This document shows, piece after piece, positions 1 through 7,312 of a DNA stretch of 16,815 nt. Both the position numbers and the translations under genes were made by a program. How positions within the stretch are numbered: the stretch's first letter is position 1; every line of letters starts with the position of its first letter. This DNA comes from CAZLCK01 sp964558235 (GTDB taxonomy: Bacteria; Actinomycetota; Coriobacteriia; Coriobacteriales; CADBOM01). The stretch is from positions 1 to 16,815 of the forward strand of contig CAZLCK010000030.1 in assembly GCA_964558235.1 (NCBI GenBank), written 5' to 3'. Below the pieces are notes generated by a model. That model had not been told where the DNA came from. It did not search any database and saw only the letters and a list, made by a program, of their open reading frames with translations.

Positions 1-690
1 CATGGATAGGGCCATGATGGGAATGATCGGCAGGAGTGCGACGAAGCAGAAGAGAGAGACTCGCACCGCATGCGGACAGCCCCATGAAAGGAGCTTTCTG
101 AAGAGGAAGGAGAAGCCGAAAGCACAGCCGAGCAACTGAAGGCAGGAGTATGCAAAAAGCCCATAGGATGTTGATCCGAGGATCTCTCCAAAGGTGACAA
201 AGCGGGAAAAAATGAGAGTGTCAAAAAATGGATGGTGATCTGATCGGGTTGCCCAGCCAATGCCTTGAAGGAGCTGGGAGCTTGTGTCGGCGTCGGTCAG
301 ACCGGGATAGAAGGAAATGAGCCAGAAAGACCAGATGGCGAAGAGTAGAAGAGCGCCGAGAGGAAAGGCGTACCTGCCTTCAAAGAATGCGTGAACAAGC
401 TGCGAAAGCTTCGCGCGTCGCGTCTCCTCTGATGTCTTTTCCGATGCTTTGCATTGTTTGGAGGAAATCTTATCGATCAGGCGATAGATAAGCTCGAAGA
501 AGAAGCTCAAGGCAATGATCAAAACGAGAAGAACTGCAAGGCTCAGAGCGATGTTTTCCTTTAGCGGCTCAAGCCCATCAGCTTGATCGTAGGAATAGCC
601 CAGGACAATGGAGGCTCCAAAAAACAGTCCGAGGGTACACGAGACGGCCCAACCTCGTTTTCCGACACCTTCGCCAAACAATCGGCTCAC
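1..690 (-). CDS. DUF6020-like multi-pass membrane protein, N-terminal part (runs off the window)
   Basis: Reverse-strand open frame from a GTG at 690 to the window edge, about 230 residues with no stop, so the C-terminus lies outside. A GAGAGGGG ribosome site about 10 bases upstream supports this GTG; an in-frame TTG ten codons earlier is the alternative. The protein begins with a hydrophobic segment (about residues 13-29), has a second at about 51-66 (LAVLLVLIIALSFFFEL), a cytosolic-looking charged loop with SEKTSEET, and a third at about 111-128. Then comes a loop reading FYPGLTDADTSSQLLQG, followed by TRSDHHPFFDTL. A PG...D..sQ loop with an HHP motif is reminiscent of DUF6020/GT-C-type integral membrane glycosyltransferase-like proteins of Coriobacteriia and lactobacilli. 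That family call is from memory of motifs and is moderate. GC in the lines I counted is about 42-55%, higher than the next gene. Confidence 0.6.
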   Translation of the reverse strand, partial: MSRLFGEGVGKRGWAVSCTLGLFFGASIVLGYSYDQADGLEPLKENIALSLAVLLVLIIALSFFFELIYRLIDKISSKQCKASEKTSEETRRAKLSQLVHAFFEGRYAFPLGALLLFAIWSFWLISFYPGLTDADTSSQLLQGIGWATRSDHHPFFDTLIFSRFVTFGEILGSTSYGLFAYSCLQLLGCAFGFSFLFRKLLSWGCPHAVRVSLFCFVALLPIIPIMALSM

Positions 691-824
691 TGCGCTATCC
701 CCTCTCGAATGGAGCAATCTCTTGTTTCGGAAAGAAATACTAGCAGATACTAGATGCGTTTGAGTTCAGGGTAGTAGCGGTTGCGCTGTGAAAGGCGGCC
801 AATTCTTATCAAATCTTTTAAGTA

Positions 825-1511
825 CTAAAGCAGCTCTTCAAAAGATTCGATAGTAAAATCCGAAGCTTCATGTAATTGAATCGTATCTTGATGAGAGTAC
901 TTATCGATAACTCCACATGTTGTCATACCAATTCTTTTTGCGCTTTGAATTCCAGTAACTAAGTCTTCGAACACAAGACAATCCTTTGGATCAGAAGAAA
1001 GCTTTTTAGCTGCTAGCTCATAGACTGCGCTACTGGCCTTGCCTATTGAACATTCATCGCAAAAAGCGATTGCGTTAAAGAAATCCTCTATCTGATTTTT
1101 CTTTAAAGACGCTTCCAGCAAGGTTTTTGAAAGTGAGGTCGCAATCCCAATCTTTACACCTCTATTGCGAAGTTTCCACAGGTATTGGTGTACTCCAGGC
1201 TTTAAATCTATTTCCTCTGAGTACATGGAAAATGCGAATCTATGAAACTCTGCAGCTATCTCATTGATCGTTAAATTTACGCCGAGTTCTTCTTTAAAAT
1301 AACGAGCCGTTTCAGTAAAACTAAGCGATGTAATTTCGTCTATATAATTGCTAGGCAGTTCAACTTCGTAAAGCTCACAAAATCTTTCATCGACCTCTTC
1401 CCAAGTTCCCATGGAGTCGACTAAAGTTCCATCAAAATCAAATATTACTGCAGAAAAATAGCGTTTTACCTGCGGAAATGCATTCAATTCACTAAACTCA
1501 AATTTACGCAT
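825..1511 (-). CDS. HAD-superfamily hydrolase, beta-phosphoglucomutase / sugar-phosphatase type
   Basis: 228 residues, the usual length for subfamily IA HAD enzymes with a small helical cap. Motif I is FDFDGTLVDS with the nucleophile Asp25 and general acid Asp27. Motif II is IGIATS (Thr125/Ser126), motif III the lysine in SIGKAS (Lys158), and motif IV is VFEDLVTGIQSAKRIGM (Glu182-Asp183). The FEDxxxGI form of motif IV is typical of beta-phosphoglucomutase and related phosphatases (YcjU, GS1-like, DOG phosphatase), so a small phosphorylated sugar or metabolite is the likely substrate; the exact one cannot be read off. The ATG at 1511 has only a weak purine-rich stretch (GAAAAGA) upstream. The gene is AT-rich (about 33-38% GC in the lines I counted), distinctly lower than the membrane protein gene on its left. 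It is divergent from dnaB across a 458-base spacer. Confidence 0.85.
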   Translation of the reverse strand: MRKFEFSELNAFPQVKRYFSAVIFDFDGTLVDSMGTWEEVDERFCELYEVELPSNYIDEITSLSFTETARYFKEELGVNLTINEIAAEFHRFAFSMYSEEIDLKPGVHQYLWKLRNRGVKIGIATSLSKTLLEASLKKNQIEDFFNAIAFCDECSIGKASSAVYELAAKKLSSDPKDCLVFEDLVTGIQSAKRIGMTTCGVIDKYSHQDTIQLHEASDFTIESFEELL

Positions 1512-1969
1512 CAGTATCTTTTCGTCGAATTGTCAAAATTAAAATAAGGTTTGCAATAATCATAAATTTAATGAAATAAAAAAATTTCGAATATTTGTAT
1601 TATTAACAGCTAGCTTAATCTAAATAAAACTTAAATTAATCCCTAAACAAAGTTAAATCAGCGACAAATTAACAGCCTATTAATTGCTAAATAAAAGTTA
1701 AAGGAGCTCTACTCCATTTACAGAGAAAAAATGAAAAAATTTTTAAGTTGTGAAAAGTTGTTCAATATTAACAGCAAAAGCTGTGAAAAGTGTGAAGAAA
1801 CTAAAAAGACCCCGAATTGAACGCAAAAAGTTTCAACAGGTTATTTCGTTCTCGTAGTCCAATCAGTGAATAGTTATTTTAGAGCAGAAAACGATCGAAA
1901 AAGTTTAAAAAATATTGTCTGCTCGTGGTGATATCATGGTCTACCCAAGAAGAAAGGCGGGTAGAAAAA
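1512..1969. other. AT-rich divergent spacer with short repeats, upstream of dnaB
   Basis: No gene is visible. The stretch is strongly AT-rich and carries repeated 9-mers. ATTAACAGC occurs three times on the plus strand (1602-1610, 1668-1676, 1767-1775; start-to-start 66 and 99). TGTGAAAAG occurs at 1749-1757 and 1782-1790, 33 apart, and the second copy is followed directly by TGTGAAGAA (1791-1799). TGTGAAAAG differs by one base from the reverse-strand DnaA-box pattern TGTGNAWAA. ACAGC-AAAA-GCTGT (1771-1784) can form a small hairpin. It must hold the divergent promoters of the HAD gene and dnaB; I could not place them with confidence. Confidence 0.4.
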
Positions 1970-3367
1970 ATGGCCTACAGTGGGGGCGCAGTCAAATATA
2001 GTGATTCAATGACGGCAGAACCAATTTCGTTTCAAGACAGAATTATTCCGCAAAATATCGAGGCCGAAAAATCTGTTCTTGCTGCAATGATTTTGGATCC
2101 AGAGATTCTTGATGAAGCATTTTTAATGGTTCGGAAAGAGTCTTTTTATCGCCCATCGCATCAAAAAATTTTTCAGGCCATATATGAGCTTCATCTAGAG
2201 TCTATCCCTGTAGATCAGATCTCTTTAGCTGAGCGTCTTAACGCTAAGGGGGAGTTAGAAGCAATAGGTGGTCGTTCTTATATCATCGAGATTGCAAATA
2301 ACTCTTTTGCTTTAGCTCACTGGCGCTACCATGCGCAAATTATAAATCGTCAAAATCTTCTTCGTCGTCTAATTGAGGCTGCAACTAAGATCAGCGCTCT
2401 GTCTTATGATGCCCCAGATAATACTGAAGAAATCGTCGAAGAGGCCGAAAAGCTCATCTTCAATGTCACTGATAAAGAGGTTCAATCATCTTTTAGATCT
2501 TTGGGAGATTTGATGACAGATTCTCTCAAGATGATAGATGAATTAGCTAATCAAAAAAAGCATATCCAAGGTGTGCCAACGGGGTTTGAAAGCATCGACA
2601 GAATTTTATCTGGAATGCGAGGCGGAGATCTCTTGGTTTTGGCAGCGCGTCCTGGTATTGGAAAAACATCTTTTGCACTTAATGTGGCTGTTAATGCTGC
2701 AAAGCAGGGGACCTCGGTTGCGTTTTTCTCTTTGGAGATGCCCTCAGAGCAACTTATTCAAAGAATTATGTGCACTGAAGCTAGGGTAAATCTAAAAAAG
2801 ATGCGTACAGGTACATTAAATCCAGCAGACTGGCAGCAGCTAGTCAAGGCGTGCAACACTCTAAGCAAGCTCGACTTTTTTATCGATGACTCGTCTGCTC
2901 TTTCCGTTATGGAGCTTAGAGCCAAAGCACGTCGACAGCTTCATAATGCTGGAGAGGGTTTAATCGTTGTCGACTATCTGCAACTTATGGAATCTCATAC
3001 GGGTAGCAGAGATCGTCACTTAGAGGTTGCAGAGTTCTCACGTGGACTTAAGGTTTTGGCTAAGGAGCTAAATGTTCCTATCATCGCGCTTTCGCAGTTG
3101 AGTCGTAGAGTTGATGATCGCGAAGGTAAACGTCCGCAGCTTTCGGATCTAAGAGAGTCCGGTTCAATCGAGCAGGATGCCGATGTTGTTATGTTTATAG
3201 ATCGTTCGATGAATAAAGAGGAAGCCGAAAACGAGAAGCGTCCAGATGATGGAGTTGCGAGGATTATTATCGAAAAGCATCGAAACGGACCAACTGGTCT
3301 TGCAGAGCTAGCCTATAACGCAGAATATACCCGCTTTGATGATCTCTATAGAGGCCCAGACGAATAA
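1970..3367 (+). CDS. dnaB: Replicative DNA helicase DnaB
   Basis: Hexameric 5'-3' replicative helicase that unwinds the fork and recruits primase. I choose the ATG at 1970 because AAAGGCGG lies about 9 bases upstream; a frame also opens at a GTG at 1925 without a good ribosome site. From 1970 the protein has 465 residues, normal for the family. The N-terminal DnaB domain starts at IPQNIEAEKSVLAAMI, followed by a linker near residues 150-190 and the RecA-type C-terminal domain. Walker A is ARPGIGKTSFALN (Lys near 232), Walker B is LIVVDYLQL (Asp near 335), and the late motif SQLSRRVDDREGKRPQLSDL with SIEQDADVV is the DNA-binding/arginine-finger region. No intein or insertion is visible. Neither rplI nor ssb, frequent neighbours, is present. 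The 3' end is intact despite the scaffold gap that starts six bases after the stop. Confidence 0.97.
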   Translation: MAYSGGAVKYSDSMTAEPISFQDRIIPQNIEAEKSVLAAMILDPEILDEAFLMVRKESFYRPSHQKIFQAIYELHLESIPVDQISLAERLNAKGELEAIGGRSYIIEIANNSFALAHWRYHAQIINRQNLLRRLIEAATKISALSYDAPDNTEEIVEEAEKLIFNVTDKEVQSSFRSLGDLMTDSLKMIDELANQKKHIQGVPTGFESIDRILSGMRGGDLLVLAARPGIGKTSFALNVAVNAAKQGTSVAFFSLEMPSEQLIQRIMCTEARVNLKKMRTGTLNPADWQQLVKACNTLSKLDFFIDDSSALSVMELRAKARRQLHNAGEGLIVVDYLQLMESHTGSRDRHLEVAEFSRGLKVLAKELNVPIIALSQLSRRVDDREGKRPQLSDLRESGSIEQDADVVMFIDRSMNKEEAENEKRPDDGVARIIIEKHRNGPTGLAELAYNAEYTRFDDLYRGPDE

Positions 3368-3373
3368 AGTTGT

Positions 3374-3473
3374 NNNNNNNNNNNNNNNNNNNNNNNNNNN
3401 NNNNNNNNNNNNNNNNNNNNNNNNNNNNNNNNNNNNNNNNNNNNNNNNNNNNNNNNNNNNNNNNNNNNNNNNN
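3374..3473. other. Scaffold gap (100 N) with duplicated 55-base flanks
   Basis: Exactly 100 N. The 55 bases ending at 3373 (3319-3373, the last codons of dnaB and a few bases beyond) are identical to the 55 bases starting at 3474 (3474-3528). This is what two contigs sharing a single 55-mer look like when scaffolded with a fixed-size gap, so the repeat of the dnaB tail at 3474-3514 is an assembly artefact rather than a duplicated gene end. Confidence 0.9.
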
Positions 3474-3513
3474 CGCAGAATATACCCGCTTTGATGATCT
3501 CTATAGAGGCCCA

Positions 3514-3663
3514 GACGAATAAAGTTGTGGAAACTTTTCAAGGTTACGCAATATCTGGAGGTGTGGTGGCGATACATGGCCATCTCCTTGTTTTAAGATG
3601 TCCAATTTTTCGTCCACACCCCACCTGCGGTGAGTACGAAAAGTTTCGGACGAATAAAGTTGT
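3514..3663. mobile_element. MITE-like insertion C: 120 bases with inverted ends, flanked by 15-base direct repeats
   Basis: GACGAATAAAGTTGT occurs at 3514-3528 and again at 3649-3663. Between them is a 120-base segment (3529-3648) that begins G-GAAACTTTTC (3530-3539) and ends GAAAAGTTTC-G (3638-3647), a perfect 10-base terminal inverted repeat one base inside each direct repeat. Inner arms also look inverted: GGAGGTGTGGTGG near 3556-3568 against CCACACCCCACC near 3614-3625. There is also a short palindrome ATGGCCAT. No transposase or frame of meaningful size is inside. The layout matches a small non-autonomous element with target duplication. The right end, read on the minus strand as CGAAACTTTTC, recurs in two further elements of this window (14154-14239, 15864-15969). 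Confidence 0.55.
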
Positions 3664-3755
3664 TAGGTATTGTTGTGCCACTTGCGGCGGTCTTTGCGTA
3701 TATGAATCAAACAGCGCTAGTTCATCGGTGATAATTAGGATGACAAATTTTTAAG

Positions 3756-3790
3756 AAACCCTTATCCAGCTAAAGGGATTAGGGTTTTTA
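3756..3790 (+). terminator. Factor-independent terminator between dnaB and ackA
   Basis: AAACCCTTATCC, a seven-base loop, then GGATTAGGGTTT followed by Ts. The arms pair over 12 positions with a single T-T mismatch. Because the stem is near-symmetric with A-rich and T-rich flanks it may work in both directions. It ends about 28 bases before the ackA start, so ackA either has a promoter inside this short stretch or is controlled by readthrough. Confidence 0.75.
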
Positions 3791-3818
3791 ATTTAATAGG
3801 GTAATAGAGAGGGAGGCT

Positions 3819-5024
3819 ATGTTAATCCTCGTTATTAATGCTGGTAGCTCTTCATTAAAGTGCCAAATTATCGATACAGATTCTCATAAAAGTCTTATCA
3901 AGGCCGCTGGAGATAGAATTGGCAAAGATGATGCAACGCTAAAATTTATCTGTGAAGATGGTGAGCAAAAGACCAGTGTTGCAAATATGGCCATCGACGA
4001 CGTTTTAGATAAGGTCTTTGAGATCATTGATAGCGGCCAATACAATCTTGGTTTTACTACAAAAGATATTGAAGCTATTGGTCATAGAATAGTTTCTGGC
4101 GGTGAGTATTTCTTCTCAACCGTCTTGGTCGATGATGATGTCATCGAAAAATTAAGCATCTGCAGTCAGCTTGCGCCTCTACACAACCCAAGTGCAATTG
4201 CATGCATCAAGAGATCGATGTCGCGCCTAAACGTACCAAATGCGGTTGTTATGGACACAGCATTTCATATGACTATGCCACCAAAGGCATATATGTATCC
4301 AATTCCAATGCGCTACTACACTGAGAATAAGATTCGTCGTTATGGTGCTCATGGAACAAGCCATCGCTATGCCGCTGAGCAGGGCGCTAAGATTTTAGGT
4401 ATGCCAATCGAGGAAACTAACATTATCACCTGCCATCTTGGAAATGGCGGTTCAATCAGTGCAGTCGATGGTGGCAAGTGCGTTGACACCTCTATGGGAC
4501 TTACTCCTTTGCAAGGAATTATGATGGGCACTCGCTGTGGGACAATCGATCCATCTATCGTTACAAATATCATGCGTTCAGAGGGCTTAACTCCAGATGA
4601 GATGGATAATTTGATGAACCATCAGTCTGGGCTTTTGGGAATATCTGGAATTTCTGGAGATATGCGCGAGATTACAGATGCTGCAGCTGCAGGAAACAAG
4701 GATGCGCAGCTTGCCCTGGATATGTATGCTTATTCTGTTCAAAAACATATCGGTGCCTACTTTGCAGTTTTGCCACACACTGACGGCGTTGTTATGACAG
4801 CTGGAATTGGTGAGAACAGTGCTGAGATGAGAGAGATGATCTTCACTGGTCTTGAACATTTGGGAATGATTTTGGACAAAGAGAAGAATAGATCTTGTCA
4901 CGGTGCTGATCAGGCTGTTATTTCAACTGACGATTCTCCTGTTACATTGATGGTCGTTGCTGCAGACGAAGAGATGAGGATTGCTTTCGAGACTTCTGCT
5001 ACAGTTAACGGCGAGAAACTCTAG
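3819..5024 (+). CDS. ackA: Acetate kinase
   Basis: Interconverts acetyl phosphate + ADP and acetate + ATP, the ATP-yielding step of acetate fermentation; cytosolic. 401 residues, the standard length. Active-site positions line up with the known enzyme: Asn7, Ser10 and Ser12 in VINAGSSSLK, Arg90 in GHRIVSGG, Asp146 in VMDTAFH, His178 in GAHGTSH, the adenosine loop HLGNGGS (206-212), Arg239 in GTRCGTIDP, the C-terminal signature GVVMTAGIGENS, and Glu384. The ATG at 3819 follows GAGAGGGAGG closely. The usual partner pta (phosphotransacetylase) is not next to it here: the upstream neighbour is dnaB beyond a terminator. A hairpin-plus-T-run lies 85 bases after the stop, so it appears to be a single-gene transcript. 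Confidence 0.97.
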   Translation: MLILVINAGSSSLKCQIIDTDSHKSLIKAAGDRIGKDDATLKFICEDGEQKTSVANMAIDDVLDKVFEIIDSGQYNLGFTTKDIEAIGHRIVSGGEYFFSTVLVDDDVIEKLSICSQLAPLHNPSAIACIKRSMSRLNVPNAVVMDTAFHMTMPPKAYMYPIPMRYYTENKIRRYGAHGTSHRYAAEQGAKILGMPIEETNIITCHLGNGGSISAVDGGKCVDTSMGLTPLQGIMMGTRCGTIDPSIVTNIMRSEGLTPDEMDNLMNHQSGLLGISGISGDMREITDAAAAGNKDAQLALDMYAYSVQKHIGAYFAVLPHTDGVVMTAGIGENSAEMREMIFTGLEHLGMILDKEKNRSCHGADQAVISTDDSPVTLMVVAADEEMRIAFETSATVNGEKL

Positions 5025-5076
5025 TAGAACTATTGGTCAAATTGTTCTAGTTGGGTTTGCTCCAATATCAATATTT

Positions 5077-5098
5077 AGATAACGCTTGGACGTTATCT
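5077..5098 (+). other. Perfect 8-base inverted repeat after ackA
   Basis: AGATAACG, six-base loop CTTGGA, CGTTATCT. It lies 52 bases after the ackA stop and upstream of the better terminator. No T-run follows, so it may be a 3'-end stabilising hairpin or a regulator site; its role is not evident. Confidence 0.4.
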
Positions 5099-5108
5099 GT
5101 TGGGCAGG

Positions 5109-5147
5109 GCTAGCTGCACTCATTTTAGGTGTGGCTAGCATTTTTTG
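5109..5147 (+). terminator. Factor-independent terminator of ackA
   Basis: GCTAGCTGCAC pairs with GTGTGGCTAGC (5129-5139) through eleven positions including two G-T wobbles, around a nine-base loop TCATTTTAG, followed by A and six Ts (5141-5146). Position and orientation fit termination of ackA before the convergent dGTPase gene. Confidence 0.7.
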
Positions 5148-5268
5148 TTTAAGAGCCGTGATTTTTTGTCTGTAGCGCTCTTTACCTGGGTGCTTTCTTG
5201 CCTGGTTTTGGTCGGCTTTAAGAAATAAGCCATCTTACTTAGCGCGGAGCATGAAATAAGTTATTTCG

Positions 5269-5318
5269 TTTAGCACAGAGCGGGAGAGTATTATTTAGCA
5301 CAGAGCGGAAAAGTATTA
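5269..5318. repeat. 25-base direct tandem repeat, two copies, abutting the dGTPase stop codon
   Basis: Unit 1 is 5269-5293 and unit 2 is 5294-5318. Both begin TTTAGCACAGAGCGG and end AGTATTA, differing only at two purines between these blocks. A degenerate relative (CTTAGCGCGGAGC) lies just upstream at 5238-5250, and a perfect palindrome GAAATAA-G-TTATTTC at 5253-5267 separates them. The second unit supplies the stop codon of the dGTPase gene (5316-5318, minus strand). Confidence 0.75.
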
Positions 5319-6608
5319 CCAATACGGTTTATAGAGCTCCATCTGTGCTTTTGGATCATTTGGAAACAAATAGCGATATAGTTCCACAAAATAGTCATCT
5401 GTCATCGATGCAATATAGTCCACAACAATATCATCGTGAGTGTTTGTCTGCGCATATTCAGTATTTCTGTTTCTGATAAACCATGAGTCGATATGATGCT
5501 TATAGATCATAGACTCATTATTTCCAGCGGATAAATCATCGATAAATCGCTCGTACATCTGCTCCATCATCGGCCGAACGACTTCACTAAGTATTTTCTC
5601 ACCGGTCTCGTCATAGCTATATATTTCTTCAAAATTCCCACCTTTTAGGCGTTTGATTTCATCAGAGACTTCCTCATCCATCAAAATACAATCTTTTTCA
5701 ATGCTATTTTTGATGATGTTAATTGTTGCATTTCGAATAATCTCTCTATTGTTTGAGCCTAAAAAGCTATTTAGCGGGTATTCATCGGCGCTAATGATTT
5801 TGGTGCTTACAGCGTCTTGTCTATCCTTTCCAAGGTAGGCGAGGATATCGCTAATTCTTACAACGCAGCCTTCTAGTGTCGAAGGTCTAAGACAGCTGCT
5901 ATAACCAGGCGTTAGATAACATTTTTCGATTGTGGCATCGAGTGCTGAAAAGTCGGGACAGCTTTTGGTGTTGTAGCGACTAAAATTGTTCTCTCCACAA
6001 TGACACAAAATACCGTTGTATGTCTGCAGAGTTAAATTACATGGTGCTACAGATCTGAGCGCACGAACGCTATGCACATTATGATTAAAATACCGTCCCG
6101 TACGATTATGGTAAAGAGCGCTTAAGAACTTTTCTCCTGCATGACCAAAGGGTGTATGTCCTGCATCGTGACCAAGCCCAATTGCCTCAATTAGCGGTAT
6201 ATTTAACCTTAATGCTCTACCAATTTTCTTTGCCGTTTGAGCGACAAGCTGGATATGAAAACCGCGTCTCGAGATGTCATCATTTTTGTAGAGCGAAAAC
6301 ACCTGTGTCTTGTCGAATGTGCGCGAGTAGAAGGGATTGTTGATGATTCTGTCTACGTCGGCGATATAAGGTCTTCTGATTAAGGCTATATCCAGATCAG
6401 ACATTTGTAAGCCTGGCGTTGCGTCCATTGTGTGGTTGCTGATTGTGCTGTCACTTTCGTAAATAGCATCACTATCAAGTGCAGCATATTTAGACAACCC
6501 AGCATCGTATGCTTTTAAGCCTTCGTTTAAATAATCGCGTTCATCGGCTGAAAGCGTAAAGAACTTTTCTTGATATGCTATTTTTTGATGCTCATTTAAC
6601 TCAGACAT
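5316..6608 (-). CDS. dgt: dGTPase-like HD-domain triphosphohydrolase
   Basis: Family that hydrolyses dNTPs (classically dGTP) to the deoxynucleoside and triphosphate, affecting dNTP pools. 430 residues. The N-terminal 70 residues are a poorly conserved extension. The catalytic part starts at RRPYIADVDRIINNPFYSR, then DKTQVFSLYKNDDISRRGFHIQLVAQTA gives the first metal ligand His118. GLGHDAGHTPFGHAGE supplies the His147-Asp148 pair with His151 and His156. YFNHNVHSVRAL is the downstream dGTPase signature, and the final metal ligand is probably Asp254 in VVRISDILAYLGKDRQDA. All HD ligands are present, so it should be active; whether dGTP is preferred cannot be told. The ATG at 6608 has AGAGG upstream at good spacing. 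It is transcribed towards ackA, and its stop lies inside a tandem repeat. Confidence 0.9.
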   Translation of the reverse strand: MSELNEHQKIAYQEKFFTLSADERDYLNEGLKAYDAGLSKYAALDSDAIYESDSTISNHTMDATPGLQMSDLDIALIRRPYIADVDRIINNPFYSRTFDKTQVFSLYKNDDISRRGFHIQLVAQTAKKIGRALRLNIPLIEAIGLGHDAGHTPFGHAGEKFLSALYHNRTGRYFNHNVHSVRALRSVAPCNLTLQTYNGILCHCGENNFSRYNTKSCPDFSALDATIEKCYLTPGYSSCLRPSTLEGCVVRISDILAYLGKDRQDAVSTKIISADEYPLNSFLGSNNREIIRNATINIIKNSIEKDCILMDEEVSDEIKRLKGGNFEEIYSYDETGEKILSEVVRPMMEQMYERFIDDLSAGNNESMIYKHHIDSWFIRNRNTEYAQTNTHDDIVVDYIASMTDDYFVELYRYLFPNDPKAQMELYKPYW

Positions 6609-6735
6609 CTATTAAACCTCTAAATTTGAAGATCTGTTTTCATTGAATTTAATATACTATTTGAACGTTATAAAATTTTTATCACATTACAGCGATCGTT
6701 CCATTGCCTAGGTTTGTAGGTATTAATTGGTAAGC

Positions 6736-6759
6736 AGATAGTTTATTAACTATCTTTTT
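6736..6759 (+). terminator. AT-rich hairpin with T-run ahead of the AOR fragment
   Basis: AGATAGTT, loop TATT, AACTATCT followed by TTTT. A perfect 8-base stem plus T-run looks like a weak plus-strand terminator. Nothing on the plus strand upstream needs one now (the dGTPase gene diverges), so it may be left from the gene that preceded the truncated oxidoreductase or mark the deletion junction. Confidence 0.45.
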
Positions 6760-7312
6760 GGGGTTCGATAAAAGGTCAATTAGAGACGCAGGTCATCTTT
6801 GGGGGCTTACCACAGTTGCCACTGAGGATGCTATTAAAGAAGAGCTTGAGGACAAAAGATTGGGGATTTGTTTAATCGGTCCTGCTGGTGAGCGTCAAGC
6901 TTTGACTTCTTGCATAATGAATGACTCACACCGCGCTGCTGGACGTGGTGGTTGTGGTGCTGTAATGGGTTCCAAGCTTTTAAAAGCAGTTGTTGTGCGC
7001 GGAAAACATAGAATTGAAAAAGCCGATGCTGATGCATTAAAGGCTCTTAATAAAGAGACCGTTGCGTGGCATAAAGAAGGTCCCACAAAACCTGTTATCG
7101 ACCTTTTTAGTGAGTGGGGAACAGGTAGTGATTATGAGGCCGCTGTTATAGCAGGAGATGCTTCTGTAAAGAACTGGTCGAGCTCTTCCGATATAGAAAT
7201 TGATCCAGATGATTATGATGCGATTAGTGCTCAAAAGATGGATCTTAAACACAAAGTAAAAAAATATGCATGCAACGCTTGTATTTTAGGATGCTGCAGC
7301 AACTTGCGATAA
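6758..7312 (+). pseudogene. Aldehyde ferredoxin oxidoreductase, internal fragment
   Basis: The reading frame is a middle piece of a tungsten/molybdenum aldehyde:ferredoxin oxidoreductase (AOR), normally about 600 residues. Recognisable blocks in family order are IRDAGHLWGLTTVATEDAI; IGPAGERQALTSCIMND; HRAAGRGGCGAVMGSKLLKAVVV (pterin/cluster region); the GTGSDYEAAV and GDASVKNWSS region; and KYACNACILGC, which corresponds to the cysteine motif binding the [4Fe-4S] cluster. The N-terminal about 120 residues and about half of the protein after the cysteine motif are missing, and a TTG without a ribosome site is the only start. The frame reads GCCSNLR then stops, apparently just past the break. 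No enzyme can be made from this. It faces an inverted remnant of another redox gene with which it overlaps, so it belongs to a rearranged, decaying cluster. Confidence 0.85.

Larger units (their letters stand above)
3368..3818. other. Intergenic stretch dnaB-ackA containing the gap, an insertion element and a terminator
   Basis: No convincing gene. It holds, in order, the 100-N gap with duplicated 55-base flanks, a 120-base insertion bounded by 15-base direct repeats, a short spacer, a strong factor-independent terminator at 3756-3790, and the ackA ribosome site (GAGAGGGAGG at 3807-3816). After removal of the gap and one copy of the overlap the real spacer should be about 296 bases. Confidence 0.7.

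Noticed and set aside
1825..1834. AAAAAGTTTC upstream of dnaB as a fourth copy of the element end
   Set aside because: It lacks the outer CG and the final C of the shared end, and I found no direct repeat around it; chance in AT-rich DNA is likely.
3474..3528. Second copy of the dnaB 3' end
   Set aside because: Exact 55-base identity bordering a 100-N gap marks an assembly overlap, not a gene duplication.
3630..3731. A 33-residue frame (GTG start) with a hydrophobic stretch LLGIVVPLAAVFAYM
   Set aside because: Looks like a membrane segment, but has no good ribosome site, begins inside the insertion element and is too short to support alone; it could be the tail of a disrupted gene.
3491..3754. 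An 87-residue plus-strand open frame after dnaB
   Set aside because: It starts inside the artificially duplicated dnaB tail, crosses the insertion element and has no family resemblance or ribosome site.
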